NCBI RefSeq assembly: GCF_035046485.1
Contig: NC_085138.1
Span: forward strand, 6,385,409 to 6,449,408
Length of the DNA stretch: 64,000 bases
Source: Aedes albopictus
Lineage: Eukaryota > Arthropoda > Insecta > Diptera > Culicidae
Direction of reading: 5' to 3'
Both the position numbers and the translations under genes were made by a program. Below, in pieces: positions 9,754 through 20,640 of the stretch; positions within the stretch are counted from its first letter, which is position 1, and each line of letters opens with the position of its first letter. A model generated the notes under the pieces. It was given only the letters and a program-made list of their open reading frames with translations. It ran no database searches and was not told the DNA's origin.

Positions 9754-11272
9754 CCCTCTAATACCCAATCCCGCCTTTAGACGGGGTATAGTTTGAGCAT
9801 TTTTGTAATTTTTGTTTCGTGGAAAATCAAATATTTTATATTTTTGGCTGATATTTAGGATTGTTCTGTACATCTCAAAATGTTTTTTGGTGTATTTTAA
9901 AGCGTATTTACATTTTTTTTAAATCATTGAAAAATTGATGTTTTAGTCACCTTTTAGAAGTCATTGTTTATTTTGTATTGAATCGCTACAATTAACATAT
10001 TTTAAATTTTTCCCAAATCATTCTATCCTTGTTTAATAGTTTAAGGCCTTTTCTTGTGTCATCACAAAATGGCTTCTTCAGAATCATTATCCAAATTCAA
10101 CTTTACACAGTATTGCACTAATACACCTACGTAAGAAAATCGACGCTTACCTTTTCTCTAAAATTCTCCACTTCACGCAAGATATTTGTAAAAGAAATAT
10201 AGAACACACTATTCCAATTAAACTTCTCTTTCGAACTATCTATGCCACAAAGAAATTTTTTCACTCAAACTTGAAAATCATATAAATTTGTCTCAGCCGC
10301 ACCAAGAGTTCGAAGGCAATGTTTACCACCCACCACAGTACAACGACGACGACAGCAGCGCGTCGCGACGGTGCCTTCTGGCGCACAATCATCGATCATT
10401 GAACGCAGTGATGTCGATCTTGCGGGCCAATTCATCAATAAAATCAATCAAAATCATATAAATGGTCAACTCAAATTTATCGATTATGCGTTGTAAAATC
10501 GCAAACTATTCTTCGAATGATTATTGTTGTACTTTTAATCACACATGATAGTAATAAAAGCACATAGTTTTTATTTGTGAAATCTCCTCCGCACTGTCCG
10601 CCAACACTGCTGCTGCTTGCAAACATCAACAGCGGAAGAGCATACTAAGAGTATTCGATCATTTTTAGCTTATTACACATAAAATCCAATGTTTTTCGTA
10701 ACATTGAGACGTGTTTGATTGTGATTTAGCAAAACTGAGTAGTCTACTGCTTGAATTGCTTTTAAAGGATTCATAATCTTGTAATGTTTACATTGGCGGA
10801 AGCGAGACAAAGCGGTGCTATTTTTGTTTGTTTGTTTATGGAACAAATGTAAAACGGCAACACCACTACTGTTGCGCTCGATGATTGTTAGAAAGAAGAA
10901 TCGAAAAAGAAGTGCTGAAAAAGGAGTGATACGGGGAGTCACCTTAAGGGAATCGAATACACTCTAAAATTATTTTCCTTAAAATTACACGGAAAATAAA
11001 ATTTGCTGTGAAAAAAATTTGAAATAATAATATTTCAACAATAATCATAAAATCTCAAAATGTTTTCATCTCAAAAAATCCGTTCCCCAAATTGATTTCC
11101 AGGAAAAATATAAAAGTGTGGGGATGTTCAAAAATAAAAATTAGAAAAATCAAAAACTGAAATCTACGAAATCGAGAATTAAAAAGAATCATCTTCCAAA
11201 ACATGTTTAAATCGATTTTAGATGACGAAAAATGATATTTAGATCGCAATCAAAAATTTGGGTATTAGAGGG
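9754..11272 (+). mobile_element. TTAA-flanked piggyBac-type MITE, copy A, with nested insert
   Basis: The ends are CCCTCTAATACCCAA and its inverse TTGGGTATTAGAGGG (right side TTTGGGTATTAGAGGG), flanked by TTAA (9750-9753, 11273-11276). It matches copy B (14765-15384) in opposite orientation once the nested 899-bp insert is removed. It lies in an intron of the accessory gene, with its edge four bases from the acceptor AG of exon 9631-9745. Confidence 0.85.
10045..10943. mobile_element. 899-bp insert at TTAA nested inside MITE copy A
   Basis: Copies B and A align on both sides of this block, and TTAA is repeated at 10041-10044 and 10944-10947. The ends (GGCCTTTTCTTG and the inverse of GGTGACTCCCCG) share only a few bases, so the element class is uncertain. 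The inside is less AT-rich at 10290-10440 and 10590-10640 but no gene is recognised. Confidence 0.6.
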
Positions 11273-12199
11273 TTAAGATAAAAATATAATTATTAAATGA
11301 AACCCGATTAAAACTTGTTGTGCAATACCAGAAGTCCATCATATAATTTGAAATGCGGAAAAGCTTGTAGAATTGATTGCAATGACTTTTTCTCTTGCAA
11401 CATCATCGTGAAAAGTGAGTGTGTGGTATCCATGCATTTTACTGTTGCGGTAAAGTTGGCTGGTATGGAATCCTTACGAGCGCATTCTTCAGCTTGCTCA
11501 ATGATTTCAGACGGAACGCTGCATACCTTAGCATCCTTCTTCTTGTGCGTGAATTTTCGTTGTTCAGGTGTAAGTTTCTTCGACATGTTTCGTAGGTGCG
11601 ATTGAATCAGACCAGAATGCTCATAGTTTGGTCCTTTACCAGCATTCTTCCAAAAAAAAAGCAAGACTGGAAATAGAAGAATAAAAATAATGAGCATTTT
11701 TTATGCTAGTACTGTTGTATTGAACAAGAAATAAATTTCCAAAATATTTAAATAGTCCGGAGAGCTTTCTGTTATTTTAGTTGATGACAAAATTGGGAAA
11801 GCCGAAACAATTTGTTTCGCCAGTGCTTTCTTTTCCTCCGTTGACGGGTAGCTGAAATGAATTGGATATGTTCAATTTATGAGTTAAACCAGCTGGAATA
11901 CAATTACGATTAGGGTAAGTGTGCCCATCATTGTGGTATTAGTGTAAATTATATTAAAAAATTGAATCGTACCACCTAATAAAGGGTTTCAAAACATTAG
12001 TCATTAGTTTTCTATCCAAATTTGGAAAAATATGAAAATTATCGTTTTTCACTGTTTTCAATAATAAATCGATTTTACCAACAATAGGCACACTGTTCCT
12101 ATTAGGGAGATGAAATTTAATTTTGATTCCTATGACAATTATGCGTAAATATATTGACATTTTCGGAAAAAAATCAAATGGAGGTATCGAAAATAAATA

Positions 12200-12399
12200 G
12201 GGAATCGCGCCACTAGGGCGGTGGCTTCTATATGCGTCTGTTTTCCACTATAACTCTGTCCAATTTGAACCAATTGACACAACTTTTGGAATGTGGTGAG
12301 ATAGGTATAGTATCTACCCGTGTACAACATTTCAAGTCAATTGGTTCATAGTGGAAAACAGACGAATATAGAAGCCACCGCTCAAGTGGCGCGATACCC
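12200..12399. mobile_element. 200-bp fold-back MITE with TA flanks
   Basis: Long inverted arms: GGGAATCGCGCCACTAGGGC at left and the inverse of GGGTATCGCGCCACTTGAGC at right; homology continues to about 57 bases (CTGTTTTCCACTAT in both). TA flanks at 12198-12199 and 12400-12401. It lies in an accessory-gene intron. Confidence 0.8.
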
Positions 12400-12408
12400 T
12401 ACGCGTAA

Positions 12409-12561
12409 GGGAGCCTACACACCAGCCAAACGGTTGGTCAAACAGCACGGCCAATCAACTCGCTCGCTTGATCGTTTACGACAAACATTGCGTCAATCGG
12501 AGCGAGTTGTTTGTTAGCCACACGATGTTTGACTAACCGTTTGACTGGTGTGTATGCCACC
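12409..12561. mobile_element. 153-bp PIF/Harbinger-type MITE
   Basis: The ends are GGGAGCCTACACACCAGCC and the inverse of GGTGGCATACACACCAGTC. Flanking TAA at 12406-12408 and 12562-12564 fits the TWA target duplication of PIF/Harbinger elements. An inner inverted pair (CAACTCGCTCG / CGGAGCGAGTTG) adds to the hairpin. It begins seven bases after the previous MITE's TA duplication. Confidence 0.72.
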
Positions 12562-13062
12562 TAACGGTTTGTCCACATTGCCTGAACAACTACTATAACA
12601 AATAGGGATATGTTCCCTAGAAGCTTTGAAATACTCACATCCTTTCGTTCAAAAGTCTAGATGCCATATCGTTGCGGAGGGTACGAACCATGGAGAGTAG
12701 TTCAGTCCTAATCGGTACAATGCCTGCATCAATCTTGTTGTATAGGATTGTTCGACACGTAGCGTTTCGCTCCAGGATTCCGCGGACCTAATGAATAAAC
12801 TGATTAGCTATGGAATGCTCATATTAGCTCCAATTTAGAAATACTTACAGACTCGCTAGATAACACTGATGGTCGCCGTGTGATGGACCTGCTTTCGGCT
12901 CGGATTGAGAGGCAGCTGCGTTTGATACACCCCCAAGTTGCGATTGTTTTAACTCGGCCGCGATGCTTAAGATCAAAACTTGAGGTCCTTTTTCGATGAT
13001 TCCGATGTCTTCCAAAACTGCCTTTGTAATATGTTTTACAGAAACATCCGTGAACTTCTCCG

Positions 13063-13412
13063 CTGCGAACAAAGAATTGTTTGTTTATGCTTTAAAGAAT
13101 TGTTGATAAATAATAACATAAACACTCGCGAGCGAACTGTTGTCAAATTTTCATTCATAAAATGAGTGATCAGCTGATTCGAATAGGTTCGGGGTTTTAA
13201 TCGGGGAAAACCGGGAGAAGTGGACAATTCGTTGAAATTTTGTATCTGCATCACTTTTATTATTTTATACAATTCATTTGTGATTCCTTTCGTTCGTCAA
13301 CAACATGTAAGTCAATTTTTCAATTCAAAATTACATATATATTTACAAAAAAAAAATACAAAACTTTCATTTCATTACACAGCAAATACAAAATACTATC
13401 CTAGACTCAATC
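13063..13412. other. intergenic or intronic spacer inside the transposon
   Basis: Lies between the transposase stop and the first acceptor of the accessory gene. AT-rich, with poly(A/T) runs near 13346-13356 and 13307-13330. It may hold the transposase poly(A) site. No gene seen. Confidence 0.4.
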
Positions 13413-16400
13413 TTAATCATTATATTTCATGTTTATGTAAAAGTAGTTATCATTATTGTTCAATCGCCACAGACTGTAACATTTCTTTGTGAAAATTTTA
13501 CTCATAGATGTACGAATCGTTTTGTTTGTAATTTCAGTTTTATAACTGAGGAGGGCATCGCACAACTCAATTACGTTTAAAACTTGTATGATAAATATAA
13601 ACTCATTGTTTGTTTTCAGAATATTACTCAGTATACCATAGTTTTGACCATCATATGTTTCGTATTTAACAACAAGACCTGATCTAAAAGTGGTGCCATT
13701 AATAGTCATACAATTTATAATCTCGATGTCATTTGACAGATCGAATAAGAGTAAAGAGTTATCTAGAAACTGTTTCTTTGTAATTATAGACGATTGAACG
13801 ATAGTGTTATTGAGTTTATAATCATGGTTGATAATTGTTGAAGTTTGTTTTAAGTTGATTCTTTTAGCAAGACTGTGAGTCAGATTTTGAAAGTTTCCAC
13901 AAGTTTTAGTGAGAGATTTTTATTCCTTGTACTTTCCCTCAAACTGTAAACATGCCATGTTAACGATTGGACCGCTTTGCCTTATGATCGTAGGGTAGTG
14001 GGACAGGTGATGAACTTTATTTATTGGTTTGTCGAGGGGAAAGCAGTTTTTGAAACATTGATAAAAAAGTTGTATGTTTTGTTGTAAATCATCAACCATA
14101 TCGTTAGTAAGTATATTGGAAAACACATAAAAAGCTATCTTCATTAAACATGCGATTATGTTAATGTACTCACTTGTTACAACATCATGAAAAATAAAGT
14201 TGAATGCTCGAAGAAGTAGCCAGATCTGTGAAGCAGATTGACTTAGTGAATTTCCTTTACTCTTTAGAGCTTTGATAGTGAAATTTCCACTAGGCTTATC
14301 CTTTGCTTCAGCAAGCCCATAGTCAAAGGTTTCAATTCGTTTATTTAACATACCCTCTGTAAGAAGTTTTTTGACACTGACAATATCGTTAAGGATTTTT
14401 TTAAGAACCATGCTAACAACTCCTTCCAGCACATCATGCATTGGGTCGAATGATAAGTTTTCTGCGAAATGGAACTGTTTTAAACAATGCAAGACAGGAG
14501 CTCGTATTATGCCACATTTGGCTGGAGTTGTTGTTCCATTTCGCAAAGCAAGTAGATCATTATTAACAGATTCGCGAGTACGGAGAGGATAATTATTTCC
14601 AAAATTTCCAGAATGCATTTCAATTCTTGAAATATAGCAAGCTCTACAAAAGATGCTCGATTGTGCAGGCATTAACTCGAACAATTCATGGAACGCTGCC
14701 GTATCTCCAAGTACATGAACTACCGTTGCATGAAGGATGAAACTTTCATTTTCATTGTATTTAACCCTCTAATACCCAAATTTTTGATTTTGATCTAATC
14801 ATCATTTTTCGTCGTCTAAAATCGATTTAAACATGTTTTGGAAGATGATTCTTTTTAATTCTCGATTTCGTGAATTTCAGTTTATGATTTTTCTAATTTT
14901 TATTTTTGAACATCCCCACACTTTTATATTTTTCCTGGAAGCCAATTTGGGGAACGGATTTTTTGAGATGAAAACATTTTGAGATTTTATGATTATTGTT
15001 GAAATATTATTATTTTAAAAAATTTTCATAGAAAATTTTATTTTCCGTGTAATATTAAGGAAAATCATTTTAGAGTGTATTCGATTCGCTTAAACTATTA
15101 AACAAGGATAGGATGATTTGGGAAAAATTTAAAATATGTTAATTGTAGCGATTAAATACAAAATAAACAATTACTTCTAAAAGGTGACTCAAACATCAAT
15201 TTTTCAACGATTTTTAAAAAATGTAAATACGTTTTAAAATACACCAAAAACTATTTTGAGATACATATACAGAACAGTCCTAAATATCAGCCAAAAATAT
15301 AAAAACTTTGATTTTCCGCAATACAAAAATTACAAAAATGCTCAAACTATACCCCGTCTAAAGGCGGGATTGGGTATTAGAGGGTTAATCTCGACGCCGG
15401 ATTCTGATTCCAACGCCATTAAGTCTTGTAGCAATGGCTTCAACACTTTTTCGAATCCGTACTTTTTGACGCATTTTGATGGAACCATCAAAGCGACGTA
15501 CACCTTGTCTAGCCCCGAATTGATTCTTGGATCGAAGTTCTGAACTTTAAAAGTGATCACCGTTAGCTTATGCTTCCCTCGTCGCGAGCCTAATGGGTTA
15601 CAGTACTCCACGTCATCAACATGTAACGAGATGCGAACCCCGAAAGGATGTTTCTGGCAAAAATCTAGTTTCGAAAAAAGTGACCCGTCCTTGAACCCGC
15701 GCATTATACCATCTGATGACCGATTTTCGTTCTTCAACGTCTCCCTCGCTTCAGGATTAGCGAAAATTAACGACAAGGTTTGCCTAATCGGTATGTAATG
15801 CAACCTGTCTTTAACCGTGGTTGTTTTGCAGATTGGTTGGACAATTTTACGCCGTCCTTTGGTCACCGGACGGTACTTTACGGTTTCTGTGATTTTCCTA
15901 ACTCCCAGTTCGATTTCCACAGGCTCTGGAACAGCTCGTCCTACTTTACCAGAGAGGTAGGATAAGTTTGCCCTCGGGTTACCGACGTCTTGAAACACAT
16001 TGGAAACCTCTAAATCATCCAGCAGAGTTTTGCTGGTTTCATTGTGCAGCAACTCTTCGGACGATAGGAAATCAGCAACTACTCCAACAGAAAACCGCTG
16101 ATATGCTTCCAGAAGCTCGTTGCAGAAGTCCATAAAGAACTTTACTTTAGCTTCTGTTAAAGCTAAGTCTGACCGTAGCTTCGATACAGATTCTGCTGCG
16201 GCCTGCACCAGTTCCTCTTTGGTCGGTCTTTCACCATAAAAGAAACGATTTTTGGTACACAACTTGTTATCTTCAGGTTCAGTTACTTCCTCTACATCCA
16301 TCGGCTCCAACTCCGATGGAACATCATTTGCGGATGTGAAGTCGTCCGGATGATGTTTCAGTACATGAACCTTCAGTGTTTTCAAGGATCTTTGGATGGA

Positions 16401-16644
16401 TCCACAACAACACTTCAAGTATGTCGGGTGGCTTCCACTCGTAGTCAATTTGTGTTTTTTTAAGTGAGTTTTTAATTCGTCCAAATTGCCTGACACGACG
16501 GCGCACTTAGGTGAAGGACAGCGAAATCCTATATGCAAGGGATTATTGTTCGGATGGATTCCAGAAAATAATAACATCAAGCGAAAACTTACCCTCCAGC
16601 TTTCGGAATGTGTCCTCGTCTACCTGCTGCTTGATTGCGTCCAT
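13413..16644 (-). pseudogene. zinc-finger CMC/CACTA-like transposase (one stop, one MITE insertion)
   Basis: Exon 1 is 16593-16644 (ATG at 16644), with donor GTAAGT in phase 1. The acceptor at 16529-16530 opens exon 2 at 16528. Removing the MITE 14765-15384 and one TTAA leaves 2544 coding bases, exactly 848 codons. Residues about 21-43 form a zinc finger (C-x4-C-x12-H-x3-H) and about 57-76 a second, less regular one. Further features are VDDVEYCNPLGS at about 321, CRAC at 437-440, FDPMHDVLEG at 503-512, and FEGKYKE at 672-678 directly before an in-frame TAA (13920-13922). Reading resumes in the same frame for 168 residues to the stop at 13413. Acidic residues at 322/323, 504 and 673 are candidate catalytic DDE positions. 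The product should bind transposon ends and cut DNA in the nucleus. One stop plus the insertion make this copy inactive. Confidence 0.8.
14765..15384 (-). mobile_element. TTAA-flanked piggyBac-type MITE, copy B (620 bp)
   Basis: Ends CCCTCTAATACCC and inverse, with TTAA at 14761-14764 and 15385-15388. It interrupts the transposase coding exon. Excising it with one TTAA restores an uninterrupted frame across the junction (GVEI followed by KYNENESFILHA), which confirms the boundaries. Orientation is opposite to copy A at 9754 and the same as copy C at 63153. Confidence 0.92.
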
Positions 16645-16829
16645 TTCGTTTGATCACTATATCACTATTATTGGTCCAGTCTCGGTTCCAGTTGCGGGAT
16701 GGGCTACGCCGGGATCTTCCTGGATTCACGCGTACAAAACTTAGAGTACAAAATACGGCAAACACACTTCAAACGCTGCATGCACCTCCGTCTAAAAATG
16801 GCGACGCTACTTTCAAACAAATATACATG
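16645..16829 (-). promoter_or_regulatory. 5' flank of the transposon's shared first exon
   Basis: About 185 bases lie between the start codon at 16644 and the right subterminal repeats. Any promoter for both transposon products should lie here or in the repeats. No clear TATA box is seen on the minus strand. Confidence 0.35.
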
Positions 16830-16989
16830 AGTATTGTTTACCCATTATAAGTTCGATGGTCATACTTAATAATGTGGTAAATTTACCCATTATTTGCAAC
16901 GGATAAAATACCCATTATTTGACAGCTCAGTACTGATGCAAAAAATGGGTATTTTGAACCCATTTAATGGGTATTCCCGAACTAGCGTG
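16830..16989. repeat. right subterminal repeats and terminus of the CACTA-like element
   Basis: ACCCATTA or its inverse occurs at about 16842, 16879, 16910, 16945, 16960 and 16970 before the terminal GCGTG. The spacing and core match the left end at 2418-2580. Confidence 0.75.
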
Positions 16990-17433
16990 CATCGCGGGGG
17001 CACCCAGTTGGACGATCGTGCAGGCCGCTCGTGAGTGACCGGTGAGAGGCTTCTTTCAGGCAGTGCAGCCAGATTTGTGGAATGGTCTAGAATGTTTTTT
17101 TCGAGAATCTAATAGAACGTTCTAGATCCACTCCTGGGTGCTATATAAGGAGAGCACCAATCCCGACAGTCGAAATAGTCTGTTTTGACCCGGCAAACGG
17201 TCAAGAAGTGAAAAGTGAGTTGTAATTACAAGCGTTGACGTGGCTTGGACAACGCCAAGTGAAGTAAATAAAGTGTTTTACGTGTAACCCTGTGTTTCTT
17301 TCTTGCGAGAAAGAAAATCCCCGTTTGAGGCACTGCGGAGCCCCAAACACATGTGTTTGGCAAAGTTTGAGTACTGACCAAGGGCTATTTAAAAATTATG
17401 ACCTCAGATGGCAACACTGATCGATCTACATGA
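16990..17433 (+). repeat. LTR-like 444-bp direct repeat, right copy (intact)
   Basis: Begins CATCGCGGGGG directly after the transposon end and stops at CTACATGA, as does the left copy. TATATAAG is at 17142-17149, preceded by the same heat-shock-element-like motifs (17087-17127). AATAAA follows 'aagtgaagta'. It differs from the left copy at five positions. It has no insertion and is the reference for the MITE in the left copy. Confidence 0.65.
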
Positions 17434-18034
17434 GACCGTCCATTCGCTGGGGGTGTTGCTAGTTATCAGGTAAAGTTTCAGCTTCTCTATCTCTATTTTG
17501 TTTATGTTGCAAGAAATGGAGGAAACAACAACACTGTTGCCCAAAGTTTTGCTCAAACAGCATCAAATTAAACAAGGAATCATAATACCCACGCTTTTTG
17601 CACCATTTCATTGCAGAAACGGAGAATTGACCTTTTCACCATACTGAAATTCAGCTCATTACTACAAATCTAGTACTTCATCGATCTGTCCTATTGACAT
17701 TTCTACAGAACATATTAGTAGTAAGACTGCCGACAATATTTTGAAAGAACAATTATATATTGTTGAAAGAAGGGAGAATCTTTGATAAATATTTCTACTA
17801 TAACGTCTATAGATACTAGAACAGTTGGTCACAAAAACAAAAAATAAATAAATAAATATAGCAGCAGTCAAATTACTGATGATTAATTGAGCAGTTCAAC
17901 TTTAAAGAACAGCCTATGTTTGAAAGAAGGAAAATTGTATTAAGTGAAAGGTTATCAATCTAGCCAAAAAGACGGTGTTGGATCTTCAGGCAGAAGTATG
18001 TCAGGCCGAAGTACGTTAGTTCATTAGGGTAAAA
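17434..18034. repeat. degenerate dispersed repeats flanking the transposon block
   Basis: 17450-17510 matches the 'gctagttatcaagtaaag' unit of the 153-bp repeat at 20640-20965, so the transposon block sits inside that repeat family. Around 17880-17945 are AAAGAACAGCCTAT...GAAAGAAGG units that recur to 20060. No gene seen. Confidence 0.5.
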
Positions 18035-19960
18035 GTGTCATTACGGGTTCTATACTATTTCCCGGAAAGACATTTTCTGGAAATCATTTCCCGGATACCC
18101 CATTTACCGGAAAGATATTTTCCGGAATAACCCATTTCCCGGAAAACAATTTTCCGGAATGCTCCATTTCCCGGAATGCCTAATTTCCCGGAAAGGCAAT
18201 TCTAGGAAAACCTGAGAAGATATTTTAGAATCTTTAAAAATCATCTGGTTTTTCGATTCTTATTACTAATTTTATCAGTTGATGATAAATTTCCAGAAAA
18301 TCGAGCCTTAAAACTTTTTTTATAATTTTTTTCGAGATTGTAGAACTTAATAAATGAGTGGAACTCAGATTCTCGTTTCAGTTCACTTACCAAAGTAGAG
18401 CCAGCATCGTTGAGCCCAATGGATATATTTTGACTGGCTTTTCAATAACAAATTGTTCTTCCTTTTCGCCAAAGGCTGTTCTAGGTGCATTTATATAGTT
18501 GAACTGCTAACTGCATAGGAGATTTGACTTTCTTCAATTTACAGTCTGTTCTTTCCAACGATGTAACGTTACAGAAGTGATTCGCGACCAATTTATTAAT
18601 TCTATCTGGTGTTTTTCCTTCTTTAAAAATGGGTTGTTCTTTCGACCTGAAAGAACAACACAGTTTTAAGAGAACAAAAAATATCAGATAAATTTAATAG
18701 TTTGGCCAGCTACCAAATACGCCACGTTATAACTAGAAAGAACAGCCTATTAAATAAAGAAGGACAAATCTCCTATATAGAAAGCAGCTAGCGCCAATAA
18801 AACACATGGTTACCAACATGTGTTTTATTGGCACTTGTTGCAGTCTATATAGGAGCTTTGCCCTTCTTTATTTATTACGCTGTTCTTCCTAGTTACATTG
18901 TTGCGTATTTGATTGGCGGCTAAACTATTAGCTCTATCAGATATTTTTCCTTCTCTTACAAATGTGTTGTTCTTTCAAGTTAGACTGTTACAGAGTAGTT
19001 TAATTGCCAAACTGTCAATTGCACCTTTCGAGATTTTCTTCTAGCAATAGGCTGTTCTTTCGAAGCCAGTTTTTCGATCGCTTTTGATTCAATCTAGCCT
19101 TATGGCAATTTGGCTTAGTAGTAATGTGGCCAAATGTATTTTCGGCCTAATAAGCCACACCCAGTCGTTAGACAAAAACTTGAAGTTGGCCTCTTGTTAT
19201 TTACAGTTTTAAAGGTTTAGTATCAAAAAGGCAAAGAACATATGAGAGATACAATAAGAGGGTATAAGAGGGTAAGTGCTACAGATATATTTAATACAGT
19301 ATACTCTTCTTTGATATAGTCATTCATTGGCTTCCCCATTTTTAAAATTTGACATTTCGTCTCTCATTTATTTTTTCATTTCAACGTTTTAATTTTGTTT
19401 TTTCTTGTTCGCGTGTGATGCGCAGGTTTCAGAAGCGTTGTCGAAAGATGAGTCGACTGAGTATACTGGTTACAAACTATGCGCAAAATGCAACCGCTAC
19501 CATTTTATAAGATATTTTTCCTTTCTTTTGTTTTCTTTCGAATGTTATCTTTTGGAATTACAGCTGCCAGAATTGTCATTGAAAATTTTCCTTCATTAAA
19601 CAATGGCTGTTCGTTCAAGATCTAGTGATAAAACTGTTGGCATCATAACTGCTAATATTTTTTAATGTTTTGTCGAAGATTTGGAAATAACGCTGAAAGC
19701 TTAAATTCTTCAACGAATACCAACCAAAATAAGTCAATTATTGTACATTTCATAAAAGGGTTGAAATTTAACGAGTCTGGGAATAGCGATAACAGTTTTC
19801 CGGAAAATGTTCCATTCCGGAAAATGGGTTTCCGGGAAATGGGACATTCCGGAAAATGGGTTTCCGGGAAATGGATCATTCCGGGAAATGTTTTCCGGAA
19901 AATGTCTTTCCGGAAATGGATTTTCCGGGAAATGTCATAGAATCGTCATTACGCCGGACG
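18035..19960. mobile_element. degenerate inverted-repeat element with CCGGGAAAT motif clusters at both ends
   Basis: 18060-18200 holds about eight copies of TTTCCCGGAAA-like motifs. 19795-19945 holds the inverse, ATTCCGGAAAATGGG. The outer parts (TCATTACGGGTTCTATA, and the inverse of CGTAATGACGATTCTAT) also pair. The interior is made of repeated GAACAGCCTATTAAA-type units. Boundaries are approximate. No coding capacity seen. Confidence 0.5.
18640..18985. repeat. about 345-bp imperfect hairpin
   Basis: The centre is GCCAATAAAACACATG / CATGTGTTTTATTGGC (18793-18832) around a six-base loop. The arms extend outwards through ATAGGAG/CTCCTATATAG and AAGAAGG/CCTTCTT to TGTTGTTCTTTC on the right and its inverse on the left. 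It lies inside the element at 18035-19960. Confidence 0.75.
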
Positions 19961-20640
19961 AGCATCAGTCCGGTTGAGTTGAAAGCCATAAAAAAAACTC
20001 AGCTTGATCATATATAAAACCCAATATTCAAAAGAATAGCCGACTTCTCAAAGAAGGTAAATCTGTCCTGGGACAGTCAGTGGTTTAATAAATTACTATC
20101 GTCAATAAGGTTATGCAATATTACAACTAAAAACAACTGCGTGTTTTGAAAAGAAGCGAAATTTTCAGATGGAATGTTGGCAGAGTGATCAATTAATCAT
20201 CAGTACTTCGGTATGTGAGAAAAGGGAAAGGATAAAAGAATATTGTTAAATCATGGAAGTATATCCCAGTATCCATAGAATGCCCCAGATTCGAGGAATG
20301 TAAAAAAAACTCAAGGGACCTAAATGAACTGGACTTCGAAAACATATCTTAACTTTGTTGATGAAGAAAATTAGAAAGACGGCCTACTGATCCATTCTAC
20401 CCTATGAACTTCAGCTGAGCAACCCATTCAGCTTAAAACGTGCTTCAGTCTGACGTACTTTGGCAAAGTGTACTTCGTCCTAATGGCCGGATCCCCCTAG
20501 TTGCGCATTGGGTCAATGTTAAATGGCATATGCAATAATCTTTTCGGGGAAACGGTACAGTCGGGGAAACATTTTTCGGGGAAATGGTACATTCGGGGAA
20601 AAAACTTTCGAGGAAACTTCATTCGGGGAACTGGTTTTCG
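19961..20640. repeat. degenerate repeat with CGGGGAAA motifs
   Basis: 20535-20655 carries five or six copies of ATTCGGGGAAA-type motifs, similar in style to the CCGGGAAA clusters at 18060 and 19800. The remainder is AT-rich with no gene seen. Confidence 0.45.

Larger units (their letters stand above)
8956..13062 (-). pseudogene. transposon accessory protein, seven exons plus shared first exon (one frame lesion)
   Basis: Exons on the minus strand, by my splice reading, are 12849-13062, 12639-12787, 11713-11851, 11329-11646, 9631-9745, 9320-9450 and 8956-9258 (stop at 8956-8958). Each is bounded by GT/AG and matched in phase, except that the first exits in phase 2 while the second reads in phase 0. 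With exon 16593-16644 in front the total is 1421 nt, one short of 474 codons, so one base is probably missing in 12849-13062 (shift within about 12880-12960). The first exon fits a SAM-like fold (VLEDIGIIEKGPQVLIL). The fourth has a basic patch (KKLTPEQRKFTHKKK). I infer a nuclear DNA- or partner-binding helper of transposition. Two MITEs lie in the intron at 11852-12638 and a third, with a nested insert, in the intron before 9745. Confidence 0.65.
2039..16989 (-). mobile_element. CMC/CACTA-like DNA transposon, 14.95 kb (copy 1)
   Basis: The ends are inverted: CACGCTAGTTCGGGAATACC at 2039, and its exact inverse ending GCGTG at 16989. Both ends carry clusters of ACCCATTA / TAATGGGT motifs. All coding exons are on the minus strand: a zinc-finger transposase (16644 to 13413) and a second multi-exon protein (13062 to 8956). 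The left third holds an 88-bp satellite with a scaffold gap. Short CAC...GTG ends, subterminal repeats, two products and CxxC plus DPMH motifs point to the CMC (CACTA/Mirage/Chapaev) group, although the end is CACGC rather than CACTA. No simple 3-bp target duplication is visible; instead the element is bounded by 444-bp direct repeats. Confidence 0.8.

Noticed and set aside
10265..10942. Minus-strand frames within the 899-bp nested insert
   Set aside because: Short, no recognisable domain, no splice signals; left as non-coding interior of an insertion.
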